From an uncultured Lachnospiraceae bacterium (GTDB taxonomy: Bacteria; Bacillota; Clostridia; Lachnospirales; Lachnospiraceae): a stretch of DNA of 64,000 bases. The DNA lies in contig CANQDA010000015.1 in the NCBI GenBank assembly GCA_947591155.1, positions 1 through 64,000 on the forward strand, given 5' to 3'. Positions 14,795 to 23,583 of the stretch are shown piece by piece. The notes below the pieces were generated by a model, which saw nothing but the letters and a program-made list of their open reading frames with translations, searched no databases and had not been told where the DNA came from. The position numbers and the translations under genes were made by a program. Position 1 is the stretch's first letter, and every line of letters begins with the position of its first letter.

Positions 14795-17329
14795 TCAGCG
14801 GATCGCGGTCACCTCATAATCCTGATCCGTAACCGCCTTCTTCAGAACATCGTCGGCAACCGCCGCACTCAACTTCACGACCGCCGTCCCGTTCTCGTGG
14901 CTCACGAGAGCCTCCGTCACCTCCGGCAGGGCCTCAAGCGCTTTTTTCACGCGCGCCTCGCAATGTCCGCACATCATTCCCTTGATCTCCATGGTCTTTT
15001 CCATCTCTTTTTGCTCCTTTCGCTTTCTCTTTTTTATCTTTCTGTCCCGCGACGTGTCATACATCGGGAACAGGTTCAAACGCAATGCGTTCGTCACCAC
15101 ACAAAAGCTCGACAGGCTCATGGCCGCCGCCCCGAACATCGGGTTCAGCTTCCAGCCGAACAGCGGATACCACGCGCCGGCGGCGAGCGGGATCCCGATC
15201 ACATTATAGAAAAATGCCCAGAACAGGTTCTCATGGATATTGCGCAGCGTCGCGCGGCTTAAGCGGATCGCCGCCGCCACATCCGGCAAAGTGCTCTTCA
15301 TCAGCACCACGTCGGCCGCGTCGATCGCGACGTCCGTCCCCGCTCCGATCGCAACGCCGATGTCCGCCCTCACAAGCGCCGGCGCGTCGTTGATTCCGTC
15401 GCCGACCATCGCCGTCTTTCCCTGTCTCTGAAGCTCGCGGATCACGCTCTCCTTGCCATCCGGCAGCACCCCGGCGATCACCTCGTCCACGCCGGAGACC
15501 GCTCCGATCGCCTTCGCCGTGCGCTCGTTGTCCCCTGTGAGCATCACGACGCGGATCCCCATATTCTGAAGCTCCCGCACCGCCTGCGGACTGTCCTCCT
15601 TGACGACGTCGGCCACCGCGATGATGCCAAGGAGCTTCCCGTCCTCGCTGAAAAACAGCGGCGTCTTGCCCTCCGAGGCCAGTTTCGTCGCCCTCTCTTC
15701 CATATCAGCCGGGATCTCTGCTACGCCGCGGATAAACGCGAGATTGCCGCCCGCCAGACTGTGCCCCTCGCAGGTCCCGCTCAGACCGTTGCCCGGAAGC
15801 GCCTGAAAGCTGTCCGTCTCCCGCAAAGGAAGCTTATGCTCCTCCGCCAGCGCAAGCACGGCCTTCGCAAGAGGATGCTCGCTCCTGCGCTCCAGCGCGA
15901 AGGCGGACGCAAGCAGCCGCTCCTCGCCCACTCCATCCGCCGGGCAGAGATCCGTGACGCGCGGTTCCCCGCTCGTGATCGTCCCCGTCTTGTCGAGCGC
16001 GACGATCTCCACCTTTCCGGTCTCCTCCAGAGAAACCGCCGTCTTGAACAGGATCCCGTGCTTCGCTCCCATACCGTTGCCGACCATGATCGCCACCGGC
16101 GTCGCAAGGCCGAGCGCGCATGGGCAGCTGATCACCAGTACGGAGATTCCCCTTGCCAGCGCGAAGCCGACGCTCTGTCCCGCAAGCAGCCAGACCGCGA
16201 TCGTCACAGCAGCGATCGCGATGACAGCGGGCACGAACACCCCGGACACGCGGTCCGCGATCTTGGCGATCGGCGCTTTTGTCGCCGCCGCGTCGCTCAC
16301 CATACGGATGATCTGCGCCAGCGTCGTATCCTCGCCGACACGCGTCGCTTCGCAGGTCAGAAAGCCCGACTGGTTCACGGTCGCTGCCGAGACGCTGTCG
16401 CCGGTCGCCTTGTCGACCGGAATACTCTCTCCGGTCAGGGCGGACTCATTGACCGCGCTGCTTCCCTCGACGACGATCCCGTCCACCGGGATATTCTCGC
16501 CCGGCCGCACCACGAAGCGATCCCCGATGCGCACCTGCTCGATGCCGACCTCCGTCTCGACCCCGTCCCGCAGCACTGTGGCTGTCTTCGGGGCGAGCTT
16601 CATCAGTCCTTTCAGCGCGTCGGTCGTCCGACCCTTGGAGCGCGCTTCAAGCATCTTCCCGACCGTGATCAGCGTCAGGATCATCGCTGCGGATTCAAAA
16701 TAGAACTCGTGCATGTAGCTCATGACCGCCGCATGGTCGCCGCGCGCCTGTGCGCCCGTCATCGCAAAGAGCGCATAGACGCTGTATCCGAAGGACGCCC
16801 CCGCGCCGAGCGCCACGAGCGTATCCATGTTCGGCGCGCCGTGCAGCGCCCCCTTCGTCCCGCTCACAAAAAACTTCTGGTTGATCACCATGACCGCGAC
16901 GGTAAAAAGGAGCTGTACCAAGCCCACCGCAACGTGGTTTCCCTCGAAGAAAGCGGGCAGCGGCCACCCCCACATCATGTGTCCCATCGAGACGTACATC
17001 AGCGGGACCAACAGGCACAGCGACGCGATCAGCCGGCGCTTCATCTTCGGCGTCTCCGTATCCGCAAGCGCATCGTCGTAATTCGGCGCTGCAGCAGCGG
17101 ACGCGCCCGATGCACTCTGGACATTTCCCGCGCTTTTGAGCGACGCTCCATAACCAGCCTCCTCGACCGCCTTTATGACCGCCTCTGAGGACGCGGTACC
17201 CTCCACGCCCATGGAATTCGTCAGCAGACTAACGGAACAGGCGGTGACGCCCGCCACCTTGTTGACTGCTTTCTCTACTCTGGCGCTGCAGGCCGCGCAG
17301 CTCATCCCGGTCACATGATATTGCTCCAT
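14795..17329 (-). CDS. copA: Cu(+)-exporting P-type ATPase with C-terminal CopZ-like domain
   Basis: P1B-type ATPase that exports Cu(I), 844 residues. Start at 17329 chosen for GGGAG 8 bases upstream; the longer frame crosses the promoter. Domains: N-terminal HMA with GMSCAAC (Cys11, Cys14), eight membrane helices, TGES actuator motif, the CPC metal site ([11 protein letters not shown]), DKTGTIT phosphorylation site, the HP motif (SEHPLAKA) and [10 protein letters not shown]. Unusually, a second HMA domain with MMCGHC (Cys787, Cys790) is fused at the C-terminus through a very basic linker ([12 protein letters not shown]). An in-frame ATG at 15004 opens that domain and has AAGGAG 9 bases upstream, so a separate 69-residue CopZ-like chaperone may also be made. 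Promoter holds a CsoR-type operator. Confidence 0.93.
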   Translation of the reverse strand: MEQYHVTGMSCAACSARVEKAVNKVAGVTACSVSLLTNSMGVEGTASSEAVIKAVEEAGYGASLKSAGNVQSASGASAAAAPNYDDALADTETPKMKRRLIASLCLLVPLMYVSMGHMMWGWPLPAFFEGNHVAVGLVQLLFTVAVMVINQKFFVSGTKGALHGAPNMDTLVALGAGASFGYSVYALFAMTGAQARGDHAAVMSYMHEFYFESAAMILTLITVGKMLEARSKGRTTDALKGLMKLAPKTATVLRDGVETEVGIEQVRIGDRFVVRPGENIPVDGIVVEGSSAVNESALTGESIPVDKATGDSVSAATVNQSGFLTCEATRVGEDTTLAQIIRMVSDAAATKAPIAKIADRVSGVFVPAVIAIAAVTIAVWLLAGQSVGFALARGISVLVISCPCALGLATPVAIMVGNGMGAKHGILFKTAVSLEETGKVEIVALDKTGTITSGEPRVTDLCPADGVGEERLLASAFALERRSEHPLAKAVLALAEEHKLPLRETDSFQALPGNGLSGTCEGHSLAGGNLAFIRGVAEIPADMEERATKLASEGKTPLFFSEDGKLLGIIAVADVVKEDSPQAVRELQNMGIRVVMLTGDNERTAKAIGAVSGVDEVIAGVLPDGKESVIRELQRQGKTAMVGDGINDAPALVRADIGVAIGAGTDVAIDAADVVLMKSTLPDVAAAIRLSRATLRNIHENLFWAFFYNVIGIPLAAGAWYPLFGWKLNPMFGAAAMSLSSFCVVTNALRLNLFPMYDTSRDRKIKKRKRKEQKEMEKTMEIKGMMCGHCEARVKKALEALPEVTEALVSHENGTAVVKLSAAVADDVLKKAVTDQDYEVTAIR

Positions 17330-17435
17330 ACGCTCATCTCCCGATCTGCTTCTCACATTTTTCATCATATCGTTTCCATCCGCACCTGCCCACAGAAGAT
17401 AGGATTTATCGAAAAGGAAAACATGATACGCTTGT

Positions 17436-17491
17436 ATACCCCTTGGGGGTATCTTTTTCTGTATTATATACCCACTCTGATCAGAATGCAA
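17436..17491 (-). promoter_or_regulatory. copA promoter with CsoR-type operator
   Basis: On the minus strand, TTGCAT (17491-17486), 17-bp spacer, TATAAT (17468-17463), with the predicted start near 17456. Immediately downstream lies the palindrome ATACCCC-TT-GGGGGTAT (17436-17452), matching the GC-tract inverted repeats bound by CsoR proteins. Bound repressor would cover the start site. Confidence 0.8.
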
Positions 17492-17511
17492 GCATTATTT
17501 CCGAGTGACAT

Positions 17512-17585
17512 AAAAAAGAGCCGTCGCAAGACAAAACCCGTCCGGATTTCTTACCGTACGGGCTGTTTTGCGGCAGCCCCTCTTT
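17512..17585 (-). terminator. Terminator of the HPr-like gene
   Basis: A long imperfect hairpin on the minus strand with an inner CCCGT/ACGGG stem and an outer GCCGCAA-type pairing, followed by six U residues (17517-17512). It also insulates the copA promoter from read-through. Confidence 0.75.
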
Positions 17586-17597
17586 TGTGTACACTGC

Positions 17598-17825
17598 TTA
17601 CGCGATCGCGTATTTATCCAATACCTTATCAAAAAAGCGGTCTTCCGGCGAATACTTGACCGTCAGAGGCTTTGTCAGATCCATACTCATGACGCCGAGC
17701 AGCGACTTAGCGTCCACGATGATCCTGTTGTAAAAAATATCCACATCAAATTCACACTTCGCAGCTTCATTGACAAACTCCCTGACATCATTGATTGTCT
17801 TCAGACGGATCTTCTTATCAAGCAT
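17598..17825 (-). CDS. HPr-like protein lacking the catalytic histidine
   Basis: 75-residue protein with the HPr fold pattern. The second half is clear: DAKSLLGVMSMDL matches the HPr region around regulatory Ser46 (here Ser41). The GLHARPA loop with the PTS phosphorylation site His15 is missing; KTINDVREF stands in its place, so it cannot carry phosphate from enzyme I at that site. It could act like Crh, the Bacillus HPr paralogue that lacks His15 and works as a CcpA co-regulator when Ser46 is phosphorylated; that is inference. AGGAGG lies 8 bases before the ATG at 17825. Monocistronic, with its own terminator. Confidence 0.8.
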   Translation of the reverse strand: MLDKKIRLKTINDVREFVNEAAKCEFDVDIFYNRIIVDAKSLLGVMSMDLTKPLTVKYSPEDRFFDKVLDKYAIA

Positions 17826-18008
17826 ATGCAATCCCTCCTGTTCTTCCTTCTTTTCAGGTTATGTGCCTGCTTCTAATGTGTTTAATTTTTGACATTATGG
17901 CACGAGTTTATACGTTCGTCAAGCAAGTATTTTGTAAATCTTTCGCCTCGAATGAAACGTTTTTTCTATGTTTTGCCTAATGACATCCGGCGCTTTGTTC
18001 AAATAGTC

Positions 18009-18033
18009 AAAAAAAGAACTGCCGAAGCAGTCC
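18009..18033 (-). terminator. Terminator of the DUF1858 gene
   Basis: 7-bp stem with one G-U-type end pair (18016-18022 with 18027-18033), a TTCG-type tetraloop on the minus strand, then seven U residues; 19 bases after the stop. Confidence 0.85.
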
Positions 18034-18051
18034 TTTTCGCTTATCAAACGC

Positions 18052-18264
18052 TTATTTCTCCAATGCTTCAAGAAACGCGTTCAGTCTGGCAAGCAGTACG
18101 TCGAGCTCGATCCCGTGTACCATCGCCGCCTCCTCAAGCGTCTCCATCTGCGAGGACGGACAGCCGACACAGTGCATACCGCCCGCCATGAGCACCGGGG
18201 CAAGGCCCTGGTTCAGCTGAAGAATCTCTCCGATCGTCATATCCTTCGTAACTTTTGCAGCCAT
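18052..18264 (-). CDS. DUF1858-domain protein (redox-disulfide type)
   Basis: 70-residue protein that is almost entirely one DUF1858 domain, also called the hybrid-cluster-protein-associated redox disulfide domain. Features are the start [12 protein letters not shown], the [17 protein letters not shown] segment with a CxxC pair (residues 32 and 35), and helical [15 protein letters not shown]. Similar domains sit next to nitroreductase-like, hybrid-cluster or Fe-S proteins, and a ferredoxin gene is divergent 200 bp away. AGGAGGG precedes the start. A role in handling reduced thiols or Fe-S clusters is only inferred. Confidence 0.85.
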   Translation of the reverse strand: MAAKVTKDMTIGEILQLNQGLAPVLMAGGMHCVGCPSSQMETLEEAAMVHGIELDVLLARLNAFLEALEK

Positions 18265-18375
18265 TTTGTATCCCTCCTTCGTTTGTTCATTATAATACCT
18301 TTCCGATCATTATGCAACTCTTTCTGTTATTACCTGTGTTTCCACAGAAATACATTACAAAATCTATATTTCCGC

Positions 18376-18429
18376 TTGTGTATTTCGCGATTTTGTATTA
18401 GAATAGAGCAAAGATTCCATACGGAATCT
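18376..18429 (+). promoter_or_regulatory. Ferredoxin promoter with palindrome at the transcript start
   Basis: TTGTGT (18376-18381), 17-bp spacer, TAGAAT (18399-18404). The perfect palindrome AGATTCC-ATAC-GGAATCT (18412-18429) falls at about +1 to +18, where an operator or a 5' mRNA-stabilising hairpin would sit. Confidence 0.55.
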
Positions 18430-18460
18430 ATCACACGTATTCTAAAAGGAGGACTCTATC

Positions 18461-18631
18461 ATGGCATATGTAATTTCCGACGAATGTGTAGCTTGCGGTA
18501 CCTGCGCAGGCGAGTGTCCGGCAGACGCGATCTCTGAGGGCGATGGAAAGTACGTCATCGACGCCGATGTCTGTCTTGAGTGCGGCACATGTGAAGCTGC
18601 CTGCCCGACAGGCGCTATCTCCGCAGAATAA
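18461..18631 (+). CDS. 2[4Fe-4S] ferredoxin
   Basis: Small clostridial-type ferredoxin of 56 residues that shuttles electrons in anaerobic metabolism. It begins MAYVISDECVACGTC and has two CxxCxxCxxxCP cluster motifs: Cys9, 12, 15, 19 and Cys38, 41, 44, 48, the first pattern ending CPADAIS and the second CPTGAIS. AAAGGAGG lies 10 bases before the ATG. Its own promoter is seen upstream, so it is probably monocistronic. The 262 bases after it (18632-18893) show a short GGCGC/GCGCC hairpin and nothing else I recognise. Confidence 0.95.
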   Translation: MAYVISDECVACGTCAGECPADAISEGDGKYVIDADVCLECGTCEAACPTGAISAE

Positions 18632-18893
18632 TCTGCCTACATAGCGACGGCGCGCTGCGCCAAAGTCATTTTATGACGCACAGGGGCTGCCCTGATCCGT
18701 TTATTCCGTTTTCGAATAGACGCTTCGGCGCGGCCCTCTTTATTTCCACCCATCCCGCTTCCCCAACCGACAGGCAGCAGCGCCTGACCCTGCCGGGACA
18801 GATCGGCCGGCTATTGTGTCGCATGAATTGTATTTCCATGCTGCGGCGTTCGATTCTCCCGAGTCAAACCGGCAAAGCGAGGCGCGGAACGGC

Positions 18894-19490
18894 TCAACGA
18901 TCCGTCCCAAACAGCCGCCTCAGCGCGCGACGAATCTTTCCGCCTCTCACGCCTTCCGTTTCCCGGGACGCGGCCGCCTCGCGCACGGCCTGCGCATACT
19001 GCGCGTAAAAATTCTCCAGTTCTTCCTGCACACGCCCTGCGATCGCCGCCTCCAATTTCTCATTCTGCTCCGAGACCACTTCTTCCATCAGGCGTCGCAA
19101 AATCCGTTCAAACAGATACAATTCGTCCTTCTGCCCCGGTGCCGGAATAATCTCACAGATCAGCTGCTCCTCATCCCCGCCGACGTCCCTGGACATTTCC
19201 CCGCTTCCGAACAGCTTGTCCTCTGCTCCCACATCCTGCCCCTGGAACGTCTGGTATTCCACTTCTTCCCAGCCGTCCGTCAGCAGGCGGATCGCCTTGA
19301 GCTGCAATCCTTTCTCCCTGAGATCCCTGACCCGCCGGAGCATACCGATGTCCTGAGTGCTGTATATGCGGTGTCCCTGCGTGTTCCGGCGGATCTGAAG
19401 CTGCAGCTCCTCCTCCCAATAACGCAAAACGTGAGACTCAACACCGATGAGCCGCACCGCTTCCGAGACGGAATAATCCCTGTCTTCCAT
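18894..19490 (-). CDS. MerR-family transcriptional regulator
   Basis: 198-residue regulator. Residues 5-70 are a MerR winged helix-turn-helix: YSVSEAVRLIGVESHVLRYW, then RRNTQGHRIYSTQDIGMLRR. The remainder is a long helical region with KGLQLKAIRLL and an extended, charged C-terminus (EKLEAAIAGRVQEELENFYA) likely to form a coiled-coil dimer. No cysteine pair for metal or redox sensing is seen, unlike MerR, CueR or SoxR. It follows dnaB on the same strand by 128 bases and may be expressed with it or alone. Confidence 0.85.
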   Translation of the reverse strand: MEDRDYSVSEAVRLIGVESHVLRYWEEELQLQIRRNTQGHRIYSTQDIGMLRRVRDLREKGLQLKAIRLLTDGWEEVEYQTFQGQDVGAEDKLFGSGEMSRDVGGDEEQLICEIIPAPGQKDELYLFERILRRLMEEVVSEQNEKLEAAIAGRVQEELENFYAQYAQAVREAAASRETEGVRGGKIRRALRRLFGTDR

Positions 19491-19618
19491 ACGATCCTCC
19501 CCTTATCTGCTGCGTCAGCCGCGATGACGCGTCCACCGCCGGATCTCCCTCAAGCCGGATTTCGTGCATAACTGCTCCTCTATTAAATATATGACGGAGC
19601 AGATCAGAAAAGAACCGT

Positions 19619-20947
19619 CTATTTCTTCATATTCGCAAATTTTGTAAAGCGCGGCAGCCACGCCAGCTCGACTGTTCCGATCGGGCCGTTCCTCTGCTTG
19701 GCGATGATCACTTCCGCAACATCCTTTTTCTCTGTCTCGTGATTGTAATAGTCCTCGCGGTAGAGAAACATCACGACATCCGCGTCCTGCTCGATCGCGC
19801 CCGATTCTCTCAGGTCTGAGAGCATCGGCCGGTGGTCCGGACGCTGCTCCACCGCGCGGGAGAGCTGGGATAGCGCCACGACAGGAACCTGCAGTTCCCG
19901 CGCGATCTCTTTCAACGAACGCGAGATATCCGAAATCTCCTGCTGCCGCGACTCAGAGCGGCGGCTTCCCTGCATCAGTTGAAGATAATCGATCATGATA
20001 ATGTCAAGGTCGTATTCCAACTTGTATTTCCTGCACTTGCTGCGCAGCTCCGAGACGGAGATGCCCGGCGTATCGTCGATGATGAGTTTGGATCTTCCAA
20101 TCGTGCCCGCCGCTTCGATCAGATTCGACCAGTCGCTGTCGCTCAGGTTTCCGGTCCGCAAAAGCTGCGAATCTACGCGGGACTCAAGCGAAAACAGGCG
20201 ATTGACTAACTGCTCCTTCGACATCTCGAGACTGAAAACCGCCACGGTCAGGTCATTCCGAAACGCCATATACTCCGCAATATTCAGCGCCAGCGCCGTC
20301 TTGCCCATAGAGGGACGCGCGGCGATCAGGATCAAATCGGAAGGCTGGAAGCCAGAAGTCTTGTAATCCAGATCGATGAAACCGGTCGCGAGTCCCGTCA
20401 CATTTCCTTTCGCGCGGCTCGCCGCCTCGATCTTGTCCAGGGCGTTCAGGACGATCTCCTTGATCGGCGTAAATCCCTCAAAGGACTTCCGCTGCAGCAC
20501 CTGGAAGATCTTCTTCTCCGTATCCTCCATGATATCGCTGACGCTTTCCTTGTCCGCATAACAGGCAGTCGCAATCTCCTCGCTCGTCCGGATCAGTTTG
20601 CGCAACAGCGCTTTCTCGGAGACGATCTCCGCGTAATACTTCACATTGGCGGAGGTGGGAACCGCTGTGACCATATCGCCCACAAACTCAAGACTGCTGA
20701 TCTCAGGCGGCACATCCTTCGCCTTCAGGCGATTCTGCAACGTCACGAGATCGATCGCCGTGTCTTCGTGGTACAGCTCCGACATCGCCTCGAAAAGGAT
20801 CCCATACTGTTTCTGGTAAAAATCATCCGCCGTAAGCATTTCCGTCGCGACCGTGACCGCATCCCGATCCATGATCATCGCGCCGATCACAGACTGTTCC
20901 GCCTCCACGCTGTGCGGCATGACTCGTTTGAGCAGCGACTCCTCCAC
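19619..20947 (-). CDS. dnaB: Replicative DNA helicase DnaB
   Basis: Hexameric 5'-3' helicase of the replisome, 442 residues, normal length (called DnaC in Bacillus). The N-terminal DnaB domain starts MPHSVEAEQSVIGAMI; the RecA-type ATPase domain has the Walker A ARPSMGKTALALN, Walker B IIMIDYLQLMQ, and the LSQLSRAVEQRPDHRP arginine-finger region. The start is GTG at 20947, with GGGGAG 5 bases upstream. It lies in the conserved gdpP-rplI-dnaB order, 72 bases after rplI. Confidence 0.97.
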   Translation of the reverse strand: MEESLLKRVMPHSVEAEQSVIGAMIMDRDAVTVATEMLTADDFYQKQYGILFEAMSELYHEDTAIDLVTLQNRLKAKDVPPEISSLEFVGDMVTAVPTSANVKYYAEIVSEKALLRKLIRTSEEIATACYADKESVSDIMEDTEKKIFQVLQRKSFEGFTPIKEIVLNALDKIEAASRAKGNVTGLATGFIDLDYKTSGFQPSDLILIAARPSMGKTALALNIAEYMAFRNDLTVAVFSLEMSKEQLVNRLFSLESRVDSQLLRTGNLSDSDWSNLIEAAGTIGRSKLIIDDTPGISVSELRSKCRKYKLEYDLDIIMIDYLQLMQGSRRSESRQQEISDISRSLKEIARELQVPVVALSQLSRAVEQRPDHRPMLSDLRESGAIEQDADVVMFLYREDYYNHETEKKDVAEVIIAKQRNGPIGTVELAWLPRFTKFANMKK

Positions 20948-21019
20948 AATATCTCCCCTTTCGATCTTCCTGCGTATATTCCCCGACAGGCCGAATCCGT
21001 ATCAGCCTGCCATTTCTTC

Positions 21020-21466
21020 TCACACCGCGGTGACGTTCACTCTGATCTTCGTCGTCACCTTCGGATGAAGCTTGATTCCCACTTCAGTCACGCCCAGCGC
21101 CTTGATCGGCGCATCCAACAGGACTTTCTTCTTGTCCACCTCGTGGCCAAGCTGCTTTTTGATCTCCTCGGCAACCTCCTTCGAGGATACGGAGCCGAAC
21201 ACGCGGCCTCCGTCCCCGGCCTTCACCGCAACCCTGATCTCCTTTCCCTCCAGCTCTTTTCCGAGCGCCTCTGCCGCCTCCTGTGTCGCGCGCGCGACCT
21301 TCTCCGCGTTCGCCTTCTGGAGCTTGAGATCGTTCATATTTCCGCTCGTCGCTTCCTTGCCCATGCCCTTCTTGAGCAGCATATTGCGGGCGTAACCCTC
21401 GCTGACTTCCACCACGTCGCCCTTTTTCCCGAGGGCCTTCACATCCTGCAATAAAATCACTTTCAT
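21020..21466 (-). CDS. rplI: 50S ribosomal protein L9
   Basis: Two-domain ribosomal protein of 148 residues that binds 23S rRNA. The N-domain signature is MKVILLQDVKALGKKGDVV followed by YARNMLLKKGMG; a long Ala/Glu/Lys-rich connecting helix (residues 40-75) leads to a C-domain with GRVFGSVSSKEVAEEIKKQ. It begins one base after the gdpP stop, indicating tight coupling in the gdpP-rplI-dnaB operon. Confidence 0.98.
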   Translation of the reverse strand: MKVILLQDVKALGKKGDVVEVSEGYARNMLLKKGMGKEATSGNMNDLKLQKANAEKVARATQEAAEALGKELEGKEIRVAVKAGDGGRVFGSVSSKEVAEEIKKQLGHEVDKKKVLLDAPIKALGVTEVGIKLHPKVTTKIRVNVTAV

Positions 21467-21467
21467 A

Positions 21468-23534
21468 TCAGATCGCTCCTTCTTTCGTCATCTGTGTCAG
21501 TACTTCCTTCAGCTTCACGCGGGCCTCCTCAAGGCTCACATTTTCGAGCTGTGCCCCGGCGATGTTCATGTGTCCGCCGCCGCCGAGCTGCTCCATGATG
21601 ATCTGCACATTCACCTCGTCGATCGCGCGGGCGCTGATGTAGATCTTCTGGTTGAACTCTGTCAGCACAAAGGAAGCCTTCACTCCGATAATATTCAAAA
21701 GCTCATTGGCCGCCTGCGCGCCGATCACGGTCGGACTCTCCAGGCCCTCGCTCGGACAGATGCTGATCGCATAGCTGCCCATAAACGCCTCGGCATGACG
21801 CACCGCCTCCGCCCGCGCCTTGTAGGTATCCATGTCGTTCCGGAAATATTTGCGCACGCGCGTCATGTCGGCGCCCTTTCTTCGCAGAAACGCGGCTGCC
21901 TCAAAGGTGCGTATCCCGGTCTTCGCCACGAAATTGTTCGTGTCCACGATAATGCCCGCGTAGATGCTGTCCGCCTCGACCGGCCTTAAGCGTATCTCCT
22001 CGTCATAATACTGCAGGATCTCCGCGATCATCTCACAGGCCGACGAAGACGACGGCTCAATGTAGGACAGGGCGGCATTCTCGATCTGTTCAGTCCCTTG
22101 TCTGTGGTGATCGAGCACAACAACCGTTCTGGTCAGGTAGAGCAGCTCCTCACACTCGACCATCGCCGGGCGGTTCGTGTCGACGACGACCACCGCCGTG
22201 TTCTGATTTGCCATCTCGATCGCCTGCTCATGGGTCAGGAACAACTTCTCCTCCCTGCTGTCCTCGCCCTGAAGCGCTTGCACCCACGGCCGGATCCCGC
22301 TGTTCATATCCCCCAGTACAATGTGCGCCGGTTTGCCTGCCTCCTGCGCCGCCCGGCAGATGCCGACGCCCGCGCCGAGCGAGTCGATGTCCGTAATCTT
22401 GTGTCCCATGACGATGACACGCTCCCTCGTGTTGATCAGCTCCCGCAGCGCCTGCGCTTTCACCCGGGCGCGCACTCTTGTGTTCCGCTCGGCGCGCTGC
22501 GTCTTGCCGCCGAAAAAGCTGAGCTTCTCATGATCCTTGACTACCACCTGATCGCCGCCCCTCGCAAGCGCCATCTCCATCGCCCCGCGCGATGCCTCAT
22601 AATTCTGCGCGTAATCCGGGTGGTTCAGGCCGATGCCGATGCTGAGCGTCATGCTGATCGAATTGCCGATATTGACGGTCTTCACGTCCTCTAGGATCGA
22701 GAAGCGATCCTCCTCCATCGCCGCGAGTCCTTTCTGATTCATCACGAGGAGATACTTGTCCTTCTCAAGCTTCTTGATCAGCCCGCCCATCGCCAGGACA
22801 TATTTGTTGATCCTGCGGTCGATCAGCGCCTCCAGCATGGAACGTCTGACGTCCTCCACGCTGTCCGCGGCTTCCTCGTAATTATCCATGTAAATCAGAC
22901 CGACGATCGACTTCTGCTCAAAATTCTCCTTCTTGAGCGCGTTCAGCTCCGTGATGTCAAAGAAGTACAGCTCCACCACACTGTTCCCGTCCTCCACGGC
23001 CTCTACGCCCGGAAGCTCCCGGATCATCTCGTCCAGCGGGATGCAGCGCATGCTGACATTGTAGATTCTTCCGTTGTGCGTGATCTCCGCATTGCCCCCG
23101 TCCTCTCTGATCGGAAGACAGGACAGGTCAAACTGAGGAAAGAGCGCGGTGATGTTCCTGTGCCCGCCGTTCTTTTTCCCCGTCAGCTCCGTAAGCCTGT
23201 CATTCATCCAGAGTACTCTTCCGTCCGTCTGCACAAGTCCGTGCGGAAGCGCCGACTTTTTCAGCATCTCATGCTCCATGCTGTGATAGCGGTTCGCAAA
23301 ATCCACAAGCTCCGTCAGCACACGCGGTCTGTAATACAGATCCAGAAGCAGCACCGTGAGCAGGATCGCCGCCGTGAAGCCGCCGACCATAAGACCCGCC
23401 AGCGTATTCACATACAGGACCGCCGCCGTCAGACCCAACAGAAGCAGCGGCAAAAGTACGCACCAGTACCAATGCCGCATCAGCTTCCCACTGTATTTCA
23501 AATGAGCTTTATTTTTTACTCCGTCCGCTTTCAT
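21468..23534 (-). CDS. gdpP: GdpP-type cyclic-di-AMP phosphodiesterase
   Basis: Membrane-anchored DHH/DHHA1 phosphodiesterase expected to hydrolyse c-di-AMP to pApA, lowering this essential second messenger. 688 residues from the ATG at 23534 (TGGAGAA upstream). Order: two N-terminal membrane helices (about residues 20-65), a degenerate PAS domain (PHGLVQTDGRVLWMN), a degenerate GGDEF domain (SMTLSIGIG; no GGDEF motif), then DHH with GHKITDIDSLGAGVG, a DTNRP motif, LDHHRQG, and DHHA1 with GGGGHMNIAGAQ. The order followed by rplI and dnaB is typical of Firmicutes. Confidence 0.95.
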   Translation of the reverse strand: MKADGVKNKAHLKYSGKLMRHWYWCVLLPLLLLGLTAAVLYVNTLAGLMVGGFTAAILLTVLLLDLYYRPRVLTELVDFANRYHSMEHEMLKKSALPHGLVQTDGRVLWMNDRLTELTGKKNGGHRNITALFPQFDLSCLPIREDGGNAEITHNGRIYNVSMRCIPLDEMIRELPGVEAVEDGNSVVELYFFDITELNALKKENFEQKSIVGLIYMDNYEEAADSVEDVRRSMLEALIDRRINKYVLAMGGLIKKLEKDKYLLVMNQKGLAAMEEDRFSILEDVKTVNIGNSISMTLSIGIGLNHPDYAQNYEASRGAMEMALARGGDQVVVKDHEKLSFFGGKTQRAERNTRVRARVKAQALRELINTRERVIVMGHKITDIDSLGAGVGICRAAQEAGKPAHIVLGDMNSGIRPWVQALQGEDSREEKLFLTHEQAIEMANQNTAVVVVDTNRPAMVECEELLYLTRTVVVLDHHRQGTEQIENAALSYIEPSSSSACEMIAEILQYYDEEIRLRPVEADSIYAGIIVDTNNFVAKTGIRTFEAAAFLRRKGADMTRVRKYFRNDMDTYKARAEAVRHAEAFMGSYAISICPSEGLESPTVIGAQAANELLNIIGVKASFVLTEFNQKIYISARAIDEVNVQIIMEQLGGGGHMNIAGAQLENVSLEEARVKLKEVLTQMTKEGAI

Positions 23535-23583
23535 AGCATTCTCCAAAAAACACTCTGCTAACAGTATAGCATATGAGCCGACT

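Noticed and set aside
15761..17188. Long plus-strand open frame (475 codons) opposite copA
   Set aside because: Exact antisense shadow of the copA gene in a GC-rich region; no ribosome site, Arg/His/Asp-rich composition typical of shadow frames.
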